64,000 bases of DNA from Intestinimonas butyriciproducens (GCF_004154955.1 NZ_CP011524.1:2790001-2854000), one strand, 5' to 3'; shown: positions 25,122 through 33,100, counted from the first letter of the stretch. The notes: a model not told the origin generated them from the letters alone. Made by a program: numbers and translations.

Positions 25122-28100
25122 TCACGCCGCGGCGGATGGCTCCGTCTCCGCGTTTGTCATGTCATAGGTGCTCGGGAACACGGCGCCGTTGACCACCCAT
25201 ACGTCGGTGAGGTCGGGCTGGCCGTCCTCACCCACCGCGCAGACCAGATAGTCGCCCTCGCCATGGGGGACCCCGGCCCGATTGGCCTGGAGCACGTCGC
25301 CCCAGGAGGTCTGCACCTCCACCTGGAGCTCTGCGGGAACAAAGCAGGCAAAGTTTCCGGTGGTGGGCTTTGTCTTGAGTTCGATATACGTATCGGCGGT
25401 GAAATCCTCGGCCGTGAGCTCGCTGCCGTCGGCCTTGGTGTAGGTCTGGATGACCTTCTCAAGCTTGGTCACCCACTCCTCGCCTACCGTACCCTTGAGG
25501 ATCACATCCGCGCCATTGGGCTGGGCCGTATAGTGGGCGTCCTCCAGCTCATTGTACACCTCGGTGTCCTGAGAGACCATTTTGCCCTGGATCATATAGT
25601 CGGTCTTGCCGGTGGCAAACCATTCGTATTCGGTGGTGGCCAGGTAATCCTCCATGCTCGTCTTACCCAGCAGATTTCTGGAGAAGAAGGCGGAGATGCT
25701 GCCCTCCACGGCGGCGGTCACGGCGGGCTGATCGGAATAGAATCCATAGCCATGGTCGGCGTCGGGCACAACGATCTCCTCGGCGGCGGGGTAAGCCGCC
25801 ACGATGAGCTTATTGGTGGCGTCGGTCACCACATCATCCTTGTCGCCGTGGAGCACCAGCATGGGACCGGTATAATTTTTGATGTTGGCCAGGGGGTCCA
25901 CCAACATATCCTCAAACCATTGGGCGGAGAGGGACAGATTCTGTCCATAGCGGGTGGTGTAGTCAAAGGAGCCCTTCTCCTCGGCAGAAGCGATGGCATC
26001 CTCGATGGAAGTCCCCTCGGGCAGTATGCCCGCAATGGACTCTTCGCCGGGGTTCGCGGCGGCGGACAGGAGGACCACGGCCTTATAGGGGTTCCCCTCC
26101 TCGCTGATGATCTCCAGCGCCAGGCGTCCGCCCATGGAATAGCCCAAAATACCCAGCTTCGCCTCATCAATATCATAGTTTTCCAGCAGATAGGCCAGGG
26201 AGGCATTGGAGTCGGACTTCATGTTGGAGAGCGTATTCTCCGTAAAAGGCGCGGTGGAATCACCGCAGCCGGGGAAGTCCATGCGGATGGAGGCAATGCC
26301 CGCCTCGGCCAGAGCGGCGGCCACGCCGCCGAAACCCACGTTCTCATCTTTGCTGCCGCCGTGGCCGTGGTTCATAACCACAGCCGGGAAGGGTCCCTCC
26401 CCCTTGGGGATGGTGACTACGGCAGGCACCTGACGATCTCCGTTGGGGATGGAAACGGTGGTGGCGGTATAGGCGTCGGTCTCCACGGTGCCGGAGGGCT
26501 CCAGCTTGGCGTAATTCATAAGAATGACGGCCAGCTCGGTGCGCACGGCGGTGCCGTTGGGGTCCAGCAGGTTCCCCGGCTTGCCGGAGAGAATCCCGTT
26601 GTAAAAGCAGATGCTCATACCGGAGAGCGCCCAGTCCGGAATGGCGTCGTAATCGGCCATCTCCTGCATAGCCATACCACCCGCGGTGACGTCCATGTTT
26701 TGGTACTCGGCGTAGCGGGCGACCACGGTGGCCAGCTCGGCGCGGGTGATGGCGCGCTCGCCGTTGAAGCTGCCGTCCTCCGGGATGGCGGCGAGACCAA
26801 TGCCTGCCGCCCAGTTGGCCGCGTCGGCGTACCACTTGCCGCTGATGTCGCGGAAGGCGGACCAGGTCAGGTCTCCATCAGCGGACACCAGGGCGGCGCC
26901 ATCCTCGGCGGGCATCTCAGCCGAGTCGGGCTGTCCCTCCATGTTGTAGAGGGTCTGGAACACTGTGGCGCGGGTCACCGTGCCGTTGGGGGTGAATACC
27001 TTGGCCTCAGTGCTGGTGGAGCCCATGATGCCGTTCTCGATAACATAATGCACCGCCTCAGCGTACCACGCATCCGCGTCCACATCCGCCCAGTCGGCAG
27101 CCTCGGGCTCCTCAGGGGTCTCGGCAGGGGCGTTCGTCACTGTGATACGACCCCCGGTCTGCCCATAACGAGCCTCAGTGACCGTGCCACCCAGCTCATC
27201 GGTGATATAATCCATCAGGACCTCATCCATGGAAACTCCCAAATCATAGTTGACGGTAGCAGCCTTGAAGGCATAGTAGGTATCGCCGCCGGAAGCCATG
27301 AAGTCATTGGTGGCAATGGTGTAAGTTTCGGTGAGGCTGAAGTCCCTGCCCCCCACGCTTTCAATGGAGACGCGCCCGATGGAAGCGGGAGCGTAGTAGG
27401 TGGAGCCGGGGTACTGCTCGCCCTGGTCATAGGCCACGCCGGCGTCTACGGTGAATACGATGCCGGACACCTGGGGGAACCCGCCGATGGCAGTGGGCGT
27501 GCAGTAGGTGGAGGCCTCCAGCGCCTCCAGCAGCTCGGCTCCGGTAACCTTGACGATGCTCAGCGTGTTGCCGAAGGGGAGCACGGTGTTGACATCCTTC
27601 TTGGTGATGTCCCCGGCGGCGATGCTGGCGCGGATGCCGCCTCCGTTGGTAACGGCCGCGTCCACCGCCTCGCCTTCCCGCTCGGCGCCCCAGACCAAAG
27701 CGTCGGTGATCAGGTCGCCCAGATTGGTTTCCTCCGTTCGGTTGCCGGGCTCACGCTCGCCGTTAAGAAGGGCCTCCGTGCCGGCAAACACCGCGCCGTA
27801 CTCCTCGTCTACCTGGGCCTGGATCTCGGCGGCACGGGCAGCCACCGCTTCGTCGGTCAGGCTGACGCTTTCGGCGGGGATGCTCTGGGCAGTGATCCCC
27901 GTCTCGTCGAGAACGACCATTCCGATGTTTGCCAGCTTGGTGCCGGTGGAGGCGATCACGGTGTCGCCCACCTGATTGCCCTCGGCCACAGCGGCGATAT
28001 CTTCCATGGTGGAATGGGAGTGCCCGTCAATGAACACATCAATGCCGGAGACCTCGGCCAGCAGATCCACGGAGCGGTTACCGGCGGACTCATCGTCAAT

Positions 28101-28760
28101 GCCCAGATGCCCCAGGCAGACAATATAATCACAGCCTTCGGCCTCCAGCGCATCCACCTGCTCCTGCGCAGCGGCGAAGAGCGCCTCACCGGCCAGGAAG
28201 GTAACGCCCTCGATCTTGGCGGGGTGGGCTTTGGTGGCGGTCTCAGGGGTATCCAAGCCGAACACACCGATCTTGACGCCGTCCTCCGTGGTGAATACCG
28301 TGTTGGCGCCGAAGGCCACCGTGTCTCCATAGAGGACGTTGGCGGCCACGATGGGGAACTCCGCTTCATCGGCCAGCGCGGCCAGATTGGCGTAGCCGTA
28401 GTCAAATTCGTGGTTGCCGGGGGCCGCCACATCATACCCTGCCAAATTCATCAGCTCCACGGCGGATGCCCCTTCCGAGATGCTGACGGTGGGATCTCCC
28501 TGGATGAAATCACCGGCGTCCATCAGCAGGACATAGGCGCCCGCCTCCTCCATGGCGGCTTTCAAGGCGGCCACCTTGGCATAGCCGGCGATGGCACCGT
28601 GCACGTCATTGGTATGCAGGATCACGATCTCTCCGGACATATCGTCCGGAACCGTGTAGGGGGCGGCCTCAGAGGTCGTCTCCTCTGCCGCCGCAGGTGC
28701 GGCCAGGGAGAATACCAGGGCCGCCGCCAGCAGCAGCGACAACAATTTTTTCTGCTTCAT
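25122..28760 (-). CDS. Giant exported multidomain protein: 5'-nucleotidase, SLH repeats, alpha/beta hydrolase, unassigned C-domain
   Basis: 1212 residues. Signal peptide (MKQKKLLSLLLAAALVFSLAAP), 5'-nucleotidase (~40-540: ILHTNDVH, GNHEFDYG, DGHSHS, NGGGIRAS), three SLH repeats (~550-753), then an alpha/beta hydrolase (~767-1027) with GYSMGG near residue 873, HGDKDD and DADHGYGF as likely nucleophile, acid and base. The last ~185 residues (1027-1212) match no family I recognise and differ from the phosphatase end of the paralogue. Exported 5'-nucleotidases scavenge nucleosides and phosphate; the hydrolase could be an esterase. The ATG at 28760 follows AAAGGTGG at the same spacing as in the paralogue. 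The longer open frame to 28958 would lack a signal peptide and is rejected. Confidence 0.92.
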   Translation of the reverse strand: MKQKKLLSLLLAAALVFSLAAPAAAEETTSEAAPYTVPDDMSGEIVILHTNDVHGAIAGYAKVAALKAAMEEAGAYVLLMDAGDFIQGDPTVSISEGASAVELMNLAGYDVAAPGNHEFDYGYANLAALADEAEFPIVAANVLYGDTVAFGANTVFTTEDGVKIGVFGLDTPETATKAHPAKIEGVTFLAGEALFAAAQEQVDALEAEGCDYIVCLGHLGIDDESAGNRSVDLLAEVSGIDVFIDGHSHSTMEDIAAVAEGNQVGDTVIASTGTKLANIGMVVLDETGITAQSIPAESVSLTDEAVAARAAEIQAQVDEEYGAVFAGTEALLNGEREPGNRTEETNLGDLITDALVWGAEREGEAVDAAVTNGGGIRASIAAGDITKKDVNTVLPFGNTLSIVKVTGAELLEALEASTYCTPTAIGGFPQVSGIVFTVDAGVAYDQGEQYPGSTYYAPASIGRVSIESVGGRDFSLTETYTIATNDFMASGGDTYYAFKAATVNYDLGVSMDEVLMDYITDELGGTVTEARYGQTGGRITVTNAPAETPEEPEAADWADVDADAWYAEAVHYVIENGIMGSTSTEAKVFTPNGTVTRATVFQTLYNMEGQPDSAEMPAEDGAALVSADGDLTWSAFRDISGKWYADAANWAAGIGLAAIPEDGSFNGERAITRAELATVVARYAEYQNMDVTAGGMAMQEMADYDAIPDWALSGMSICFYNGILSGKPGNLLDPNGTAVRTELAVILMNYAKLEPSGTVETDAYTATTVSIPNGDRQVPAVVTIPKGEGPFPAVVMNHGHGGSKDENVGFGGVAAALAEAGIASIRMDFPGCGDSTAPFTENTLSNMKSDSNASLAYLLENYDIDEAKLGILGYSMGGRLALEIISEEGNPYKAVVLLSAAANPGEESIAGILPEGTSIEDAIASAEEKGSFDYTTRYGQNLSLSAQWFEDMLVDPLANIKNYTGPMLVLHGDKDDVVTDATNKLIVAAYPAAEEIVVPDADHGYGFYSDQPAVTAAVEGSISAFFSRNLLGKTSMEDYLATTEYEWFATGKTDYMIQGKMVSQDTEVYNELEDAHYTAQPNGADVILKGTVGEEWVTKLEKVIQTYTKADGSELTAEDFTADTYIELKTKPTTGNFACFVPAELQVEVQTSWGDVLQANRAGVPHGEGDYLVCAVGEDGQPDLTDVWVVNGAVFPSTYDMTNAETEPSAAA

Positions 28761-28827
28761 TCTTTTGCTTCCACCTTTCTTTTCCACAGTTCGGATACCA
28801 TTTGCCCGTATGGTCTGGATCTTTATA

Positions 28828-28856
28828 ATAGTAGCAAAGCAGTGCGGGGAATACAA
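28828..28856 (-). promoter_or_regulatory. Promoter of the second nucleotidase/SLH gene
   Basis: Minus strand TTGTAT (28851-28856), 17 bases, TACTAT (28828-28833), identical hexamers to the paralogous promoter. Confidence 0.7.
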
Positions 28857-28901
28857 GAGCCGGCGGTCGAAAAGTGCGGGATTTTGCTTTTTCAATGCAG
28901 A

Positions 28902-28935
28902 GGGGCCGAAAACGAGCATGCTCGTCTCCGGCCCT
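28902..28935 (-). terminator. Probable terminator of prfB
   Basis: Imperfect hairpin (GGGCCG...ACGAGCATGCTCGT...CGGCCC) a few bases after the prfB stop on the minus strand. The T-tract is poor, so termination may be partial. Confidence 0.55.
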
Positions 28936-28942
28936 TTCATTC

Positions 28943-30064
28943 TTATTTCGTGGCCCAATTGCCCGTGGCCTCGGCGGTGAGGTAGGCGTTGATGAACCCG
29001 TCCAGCTCACCGTCCATGACGGCGTTGATGTTGCTGGTCTCAAAGGCGGTGCGGTTGTCTTTGACCAGCTGATAGGGCATGAACACATAGGAGCGGATCT
29101 GGCTGCCCCACTCGATCTTGAGCTGCACGCCCTTGATGTCGGAGATCTTCTCGGCATGCTCCTGCATTTTGAGCTCCACCAGTTTGGAGCGGAGCATCCG
29201 CATACAGGTGTCTTTGTTCTGGAACTGGCTCCGCTCGGTCTGACAGGCCACTACCACCCCCGTGGGCTTGTGGATCAGCCGGACGGCGGAGGATGTCTTG
29301 TTGATGTGCTGGCCGCCGGCGCCGGAGGAGCGGTAGACCTGCATCTCGATATCCTCGGGACGGATATCCACCTCCACGTCGTCCGGGATCTCCGGCATGA
29401 CCTCCACAGCGGCAAAGGAGGTCTGCCTCCGGGCATTGGCATCAAAGGGAGAGACCCGGACCAGCCGGTGGACGCCGTGTTCGCTCTTGAGGTGTCCGTA
29501 TGCGTTGTCGCCCTGGATCATAATGGTTGCGGATTTGATGCCGGCCTCGTCGCCGTCCAGGTAATCCACCACCTGGTAGGTGAAATCGTGCCGCTCTGCC
29601 CAGCGGGTATACATACGGTAAAGCATCTGCGCCCAGTCCTGGGCCTCGGTGCCGCCCGCTCCGGCATGGATCGTGAGGATGGCATTGGCACTGTCATACT
29701 CTCCGGTGAGCAGCGTGGAGAGGCGCGCCTCCTCCATCTCAGCCTCCAGCCGTGCAAAACCCGTCTCCACCTCTGGCACCAGGGAGTCGTCCTCTTCCTC
29801 GTTGCCCATTTCGCACAGGGTCATCAGATCGTCCCACTGGCCTTCCCGTTTCCGCTGCGCCTCCAGCTTGTTCTCCAGCTGACGCATTCTGCGGGTCACC
29901 TTTTGGGACTTCTCCAGGTCGTCCCAAAAGCCGGGCGCGGCGCTTTCAGAGTTCAGCATATCCAGCTCCTGCTCGGCGGCGGGCAGGTTCAGGGCCTGGG
30001 CCAGCTCGTCCAGGGCCGGCTTGATGTTGTTCAGCTTTACCTTGTACTCGTCAAATTGCAGCAT
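28943..30064 (-). CDS. prfB: Peptide chain release factor 2
   Basis: 373 residues. The peptidyl-hydrolysis motif GGQ is in SGAGGQHINKTSSAVRL, and AGAGGTEAQDWAQMLYRMYTRWAE plus HRLVRVSPFDANARRQTSFAAVEV identify RF2 rather than RF1. It releases peptides at UGA and UAA. The frame is continuous: no in-frame UGA or CUUUGA-type slippage site is seen in the first ~30 codons, so the autoregulatory +1 frameshift of many RF2 genes is absent. I start it at ATG 30064, with GGAAGTGAG upstream; an in-frame GTG at 30079 is an alternative that adds five residues. Confidence 0.96.
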   Translation of the reverse strand: MLQFDEYKVKLNNIKPALDELAQALNLPAAEQELDMLNSESAAPGFWDDLEKSQKVTRRMRQLENKLEAQRKREGQWDDLMTLCEMGNEEEDDSLVPEVETGFARLEAEMEEARLSTLLTGEYDSANAILTIHAGAGGTEAQDWAQMLYRMYTRWAERHDFTYQVVDYLDGDEAGIKSATIMIQGDNAYGHLKSEHGVHRLVRVSPFDANARRQTSFAAVEVMPEIPDDVEVDIRPEDIEMQVYRSSGAGGQHINKTSSAVRLIHKPTGVVVACQTERSQFQNKDTCMRMLRSKLVELKMQEHAEKISDIKGVQLKIEWGSQIRSYVFMPYQLVKDNRTAFETSNINAVMDGELDGFINAYLTAEATGNWATK

Positions 30065-30132
30065 CGCTCGCACGCTCACTTCCGTTCAAATAGCTCATAT
30101 ATTATATCCGAATCTCCCCATGATGTAAAGAA

Positions 30133-30152
30133 AAACCCGCCCAAAAGGCGGG
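30133..30152 (-). terminator. Terminator downstream of the 35-residue ORF
   Basis: On the minus strand AACCCGCCC pairs with GGGCGGGTT around a short loop and is followed by TTTTCTTT. It ends whatever transcript arrives from the right, ahead of prfB. Confidence 0.8.
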
Positions 30153-30157
30153 CGGGT

Positions 30158-30265
30158 TCATCTATCGCTGATATTGGGCTGTTGGTCGCCGTGAAAAATG
30201 AGATCGTCCACGTCTCCCGCTCCGGTCGCCCGACGCGGCTCATTCTCCCGCTGCTCTTCCGGCAT
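30158..30265 (-). CDS. Possible 35-residue hypothetical protein
   Basis: Small charged ORF starting MPEEQRENEPRRATGAGDVD, with a good GAGGGAGG binding site 9-10 bases before the ATG and a strong terminator directly after the stop. No transmembrane segment or known motif. The presence of binding site, ORF and terminator argues for a real transcript, but a protein this short cannot be judged by sequence alone. It lies between prfB and the tRNA genes, divergent from the tRNAs. I see no convincing promoter for it. Confidence 0.4.
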   Translation of the reverse strand: MPEEQRENEPRRATGAGDVDDLIFHGDQQPNISDR

Positions 30266-30378
30266 TTCCCTGCGCCTCCCTCTGTTTTTTGATGTACGTA
30301 TCAGTATATGCAGTACCATCCTCAGTATGTGCGCTCGCCCTCTGCCAAAATTGTCGGGCATTGTCAAAACTTTTGGGG

Positions 30379-30407
30379 TTGACACGCCGCTCCAGATGTG
30401 TTATTCT
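30379..30407 (+). promoter_or_regulatory. Promoter of the tRNA-Leu/tRNA-fMet operon
   Basis: TTGACA (30379-30384), 17 bases, TATTCT (30402-30407), 40 bases upstream of the first tRNA. Confidence 0.9.
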
Positions 30408-30446
30408 ATTTGAGCACTTAAAAAGTACAGTGAGCTGGAGTAACAC

Positions 30447-30533
30447 GCCGGAGTGGCGGAATTGGTAGACGCCCGGGACTTAAAATCCTGTGGGAGCGAT
30501 CCCGTGCCGGTTCGACTCCGGTCTCCGGTACCA
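30447..30533 (+). tRNA. tRNA-Leu (anticodon UAA)
   Basis: 87 bases including encoded CCA. Anticodon loop CTTAAAA gives UAA; a long variable arm (TGGGAGCGATCCCG) marks a class II tRNA, and GGTTCGACTCC is the T arm. The acceptor stem pairs GCCGGAG with CTCCGGT, with a G-U at position 1-72. Confidence 0.96.
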
Positions 30534-30537
30534 ATAT

Positions 30538-30614
<77 letters not shown>

Positions 30615-30615
30615 T

Positions 30616-30648
30616 AAACCCTAGGACCGCAAAGGTTCTAGGGTTTTC
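30616..30648 (+). terminator. Terminator of the tRNA operon
   Basis: 13-bp stem AAACCCTAGGACC / GGTTCTAGGGTTT with one G-U pair and a 5-base loop, followed by TCTCTTT. Confidence 0.9.
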
Positions 30649-30698
30649 TCTTTGCTTGCGCTTTTCGACTTTTTTCGCCCCTCTGCGCATCGTTCGGA

Positions 30699-30953
30699 TC
30701 ATGGTCCGGACGATTCTGTTTCCCAGCAGAGCGCATCCTGTACAGCATTGTGCAGGTGGACCAGGCTGAGTTCCAGCTCATTGCACAGCGCCACAAAGCG
30801 TTCGGCCACAGTTTTACTCAAAAATACATCCGGCAGATAGATGGTCTCTCGCATGACATTCTGGGCAAGTTCGCACCCGCAAATTCCATAGGCGGTATAT
30901 ACTCCGTGTTCTTGGTTATATTGCTCCTCCTTGATGAGCCTGTACTGATACAT
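30699..30953 (-). CDS. DUF6514-like small protein
   Basis: 84 residues, predicted cytoplasmic and compact. The core Y-x-x-YG ... DV-x-LS ... L-x-LVHLHNAVQDAL resembles the clostridial DUF6514 family. Its sequence aligns with the C-terminal half of the HTH protein at 32523-32987 (YTAYGICG with YYTYGLQC; LELSLVHLHNAVQDAL with LQLSPLHFRDAVLDSV), so the two are paralogous domains within 2 kb. GGGAGGAATAGTAT precedes the ATG. Family function is unknown; the context of regulators suggests a regulatory or partner role (inference). Confidence 0.75.
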   Translation of the reverse strand: MYQYRLIKEEQYNQEHGVYTAYGICGCELAQNVMRETIYLPDVFLSKTVAERFVALCNELELSLVHLHNAVQDALCWETESSGP

Positions 30954-31122
30954 ATACTATTCCTCCCAATCGCTCTGGTCAATTTGCTGTATGCGCTGTC
31001 GCTCAAAATGAGAGCAGCTTCCGGGCACTCTCTGCGAAAATAACAAATTTTTCATGGATATTGGCGTCTTTTTTACCTCAAGACGCATTGGTTTTCTGAT
31101 TTCGTTGGAAAGGATGCTTGAA

Positions 31123-31872
31123 ATGCGCATTGCAATATGCGATGATAAAGCCCTTGACCGGGCACTTATTATGGACCTATTGCAGCAGTATCTGGAAGAT
31201 CGCTCCATCCGATGTGAACTGACCGGCTATGAGGATGGGGTCACACTAATCTGCGACATGGAAGACGGCCTCTGGTTCGACGCGGTCTTTCTTGATATTT
31301 ATATGAGAGAACTGCTCGGGATCGAAGTGGCCCGCAGGCTGCGTTCCCTTCATTACGACGGCGCCATTGTTTTTCTCACCGGCACGAAAAAATTTGCGGT
31401 GGACAGCTATGAGGTGTCCGCCTTCGGCTATCTTCTGAAGCCCCACAGCGTGGAGAAGATCTAGAAGCTCATGGACCGGCTCACCCATGACTTTGACATC
31501 AGCGCCTATCAGGTGCAGCAGTGGAACCGGCTTATACTGATCCCCTATCATGATATTCAGTATGTGGAGAGTTCCAACTCCAAGTGTATCCTCCACAGTA
31601 AGGGCGGAGCCACTTATAACATTTATAAACGCTTGGATACCATTGAACAGGAGCTGAACGATCCTCGTTTTCTGCGCAGTCATCAGAGTTTTCTGGTGAA
31701 CATGGACTATATACGGCAGGCGGACAAGCACTTTGAACTGCTGACCGGAGATATCGTCTCCATCCGGCAGCGGGATCTGAAGGCAATCCGCCAGTAGTAC
31801 CTCGACTACATAGAGAAGAAGAACGCCTCTGACTCCGATATGAAATCCAAAGCATTGCCCCAGGGCGGCTGA
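31123..31872 (+). pseudogene. LytTR-type response regulator interrupted by two in-frame TAG codons
   Basis: Read in one frame this is a complete LytR/AgrA-type regulator of ~247 residues plus two amber codons. The receiver (MRIAICDDKALDRAL ... FDAVFLDIYM ... FGYLLKPHS) has the acidic pocket, the phospho-acceptor Asp in FLDIYM and the conserved Lys. TAG at 31462-31464 falls in the linker (SVEKI-stop-KLMDRL); the LytTR DNA-binding domain follows (LILIPYHDIQYVESSNSKC ... FLRSHQSFLVNMDYI); a second TAG at 31795-31797 falls near the end (DLKAIRQ-stop-YLDYIEKK). Both could be CAG-to-TAG changes. Alternatives: a decaying gene, suppressed UAG codons, or two separate proteins, since an ATG at 31471 with GGAGAAG upstream could start a free LytTR domain. 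No histidine kinase is adjacent. Start chosen by GGAAAGG. Confidence 0.8.
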
Positions 31873-31902
31873 ACCGTCCGTCACGGGCCATCGCCGCTCT
31901 AA

Positions 31903-31947
31903 AAAATGTCCCAGGTAGACCCAACCGGGTCCACCTGGGACATTTTC
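31903..31947. terminator. Bidirectional terminator after the response regulator
   Basis: Long stem with AAAATGTCCCAGGT pairing with ACCTGGGACATTTT and an inner GACCC/GGGTC helix. It is T-rich on both sides and separates the response regulator from the convergent XRE gene. Confidence 0.9.
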
Positions 31948-31953
31948 CTCTTC

Positions 31954-32334
31954 CTATTGTCTGAAAAAACCCACCATGGGATGGGTCAAATCATAAATCA
32001 GTACTCCTAGTACAAACAGGGTCAGCACACAGCAGCACAGAAACAGGCGGTGCAGCCACTTCTCCTTCCCTGCAATGATCTTTTCGTACAGCTCTATGAT
32101 TTCATTGTTGAGCGGCGCAGCCCGTTGGCCGCCCTTGTCCTTTATTCCCACCAGCTCATCCAGCGAACCGTCCAGCGCCATGACAATATCACACACCGTC
32201 TGAAAGCTGGGGTTATCTGTCTGTCCTGCCATAATTCGATTGATCGTTCCCACCGGAATCCCCGCCAGATCTGCCAATTGCTGATTCGTCAGCTTTCTCT
32301 GGTCCTTCAACTCTTTCAGCTGTGTCGAAATCAT
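31954..32334 (-). CDS. XRE-type HTH protein with a C-terminal membrane anchor
   Basis: 126 residues. The N-terminal ~65 residues form a Cro/C1-type helix-turn-helix (LKDQRKLTNQQLADLAGIPVGTINRIMAGQ, then PSFQTVCDIVMALDGSLDELVGI). A short linker leads to one hydrophobic helix (LFLCCCVLTLFVLGVLIYDL) and the tail THPMVGFFRQ. This predicts a DNA-binding domain held at the membrane, facing the cytoplasm. The binding site GGGTGAT is moderate. It is divergent from the HTH-DUF6514 gene, with ~190 AT-rich bases between them that would suit shared operators, though I found no clear repeat there. Confidence 0.82.
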   Translation of the reverse strand: MISTQLKELKDQRKLTNQQLADLAGIPVGTINRIMAGQTDNPSFQTVCDIVMALDGSLDELVGIKDKGGQRAAPLNNEIIELYEKIIAGKEKWLHRLFLCCCVLTLFVLGVLIYDLTHPMVGFFRQ

Positions 32335-32522
32335 TTTTTATCACCCACGATAAGACAATTTATCAGATATATCGCGTTTTTCCAAACCCATTACCAGATT
32401 TGTGTTTGACACATTCCGCCCTCTGCCCTACTATCTTGTATAGATATCTGAAATCCGTTTGACGGGAACAGTATAACATAAGTTTATATGTGGTGCAAAC
32501 TCTGAGATGGAGGAATTCGATC

Positions 32523-32987
32523 ATGATGAAAAAGCATTCGCTCAATCATCTGGGCCTGTGGCTGCTTCCGGAGTTGAGCCGCAGGGATATCCAGTTGAGA
32601 GAATTTGCCCACCTGCTGGGCACAACGTCCCAGGGCCTCTCGGACCTCCTCCGCGGTCAGCGCTTCAGCTCACACACGCTGGCCCAATGGCAGCTCCGCT
32701 TTCAGGAAAAACTGGATGAGATCGATCAGGCGTCCCTTTCTCCTGTCGGCCCCTGCCGTATCCACTATCAAGTCGTCTGCTTCTGCATTAAAAATACATC
32801 TGCGGATACCTACTATACCTACGGCCTTCAGTGCCTCTGCAAGCTGTCTGGACAGTGGATACAGCTCGATATGATCCAGGACATCTCCCTCTGCGGAGAC
32901 GACGTGTTCAGCCTGGCCTCCAGGTTCAACACGCTGCAGCTCTCTCCCCTCCACTTCAGGGATGCCGTGCTCGACAGCGTAAGTTGA
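32523..32987 (+). CDS. HTH domain fused to a DUF6514-like domain
   Basis: 154 residues. Residues ~1-65 look like a small helix-turn-helix (LPELSRRDIQLREFAHLLGT, then SQGLSDLLRGQRFSSHTLAQW). Residues ~80-154 (YYTYGLQCLCKLSGQW ... LSPLHFRDAVLDSVS) align with the 84-residue DUF6514-like protein at 30699-30953. I start at ATG 32523 with TGGAGG 9 bases upstream; a second ATG follows immediately. DNA-binding fused to DUF6514 suggests the domain acts as a sensor or protein-interaction module in regulation (inference). Confidence 0.7.
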   Translation: MMKKHSLNHLGLWLLPELSRRDIQLREFAHLLGTTSQGLSDLLRGQRFSSHTLAQWQLRFQEKLDEIDQASLSPVGPCRIHYQVVCFCIKNTSADTYYTYGLQCLCKLSGQWIQLDMIQDISLCGDDVFSLASRFNTLQLSPLHFRDAVLDSVS

Positions 32988-33100
32988 TTTTTTTCTTCAT
33001 CGTCCCGGAGTTGACGAGGTTGGATGGACCTATTTTAAAAATGATAGATCCAATATAAAAAGGCGGCGGCCCGAAGGGCAAAGTTTCATAAAGAAGTTAA

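Noticed and set aside
30065-30110. Programmed frameshift start for prfB
   Set aside because: No UGA in frame and no slippage sequence in the region; the frame is continuous from ATG 30064.
31462-31797. Pyrrolysine or general UAG recoding as the reading of the broken response regulator
   Set aside because: Not accepted as the main call, because hrcA, grpE, lysR-2 and the GNAT gene end in TAG at their normal lengths, so UAG works as a stop here. Kept as one option in the findings.
32335-32522. Operator for the divergent XRE and HTH-DUF6514 genes
   Set aside because: The gap is AT-rich, but I could not find a repeat or palindrome convincing enough to list.
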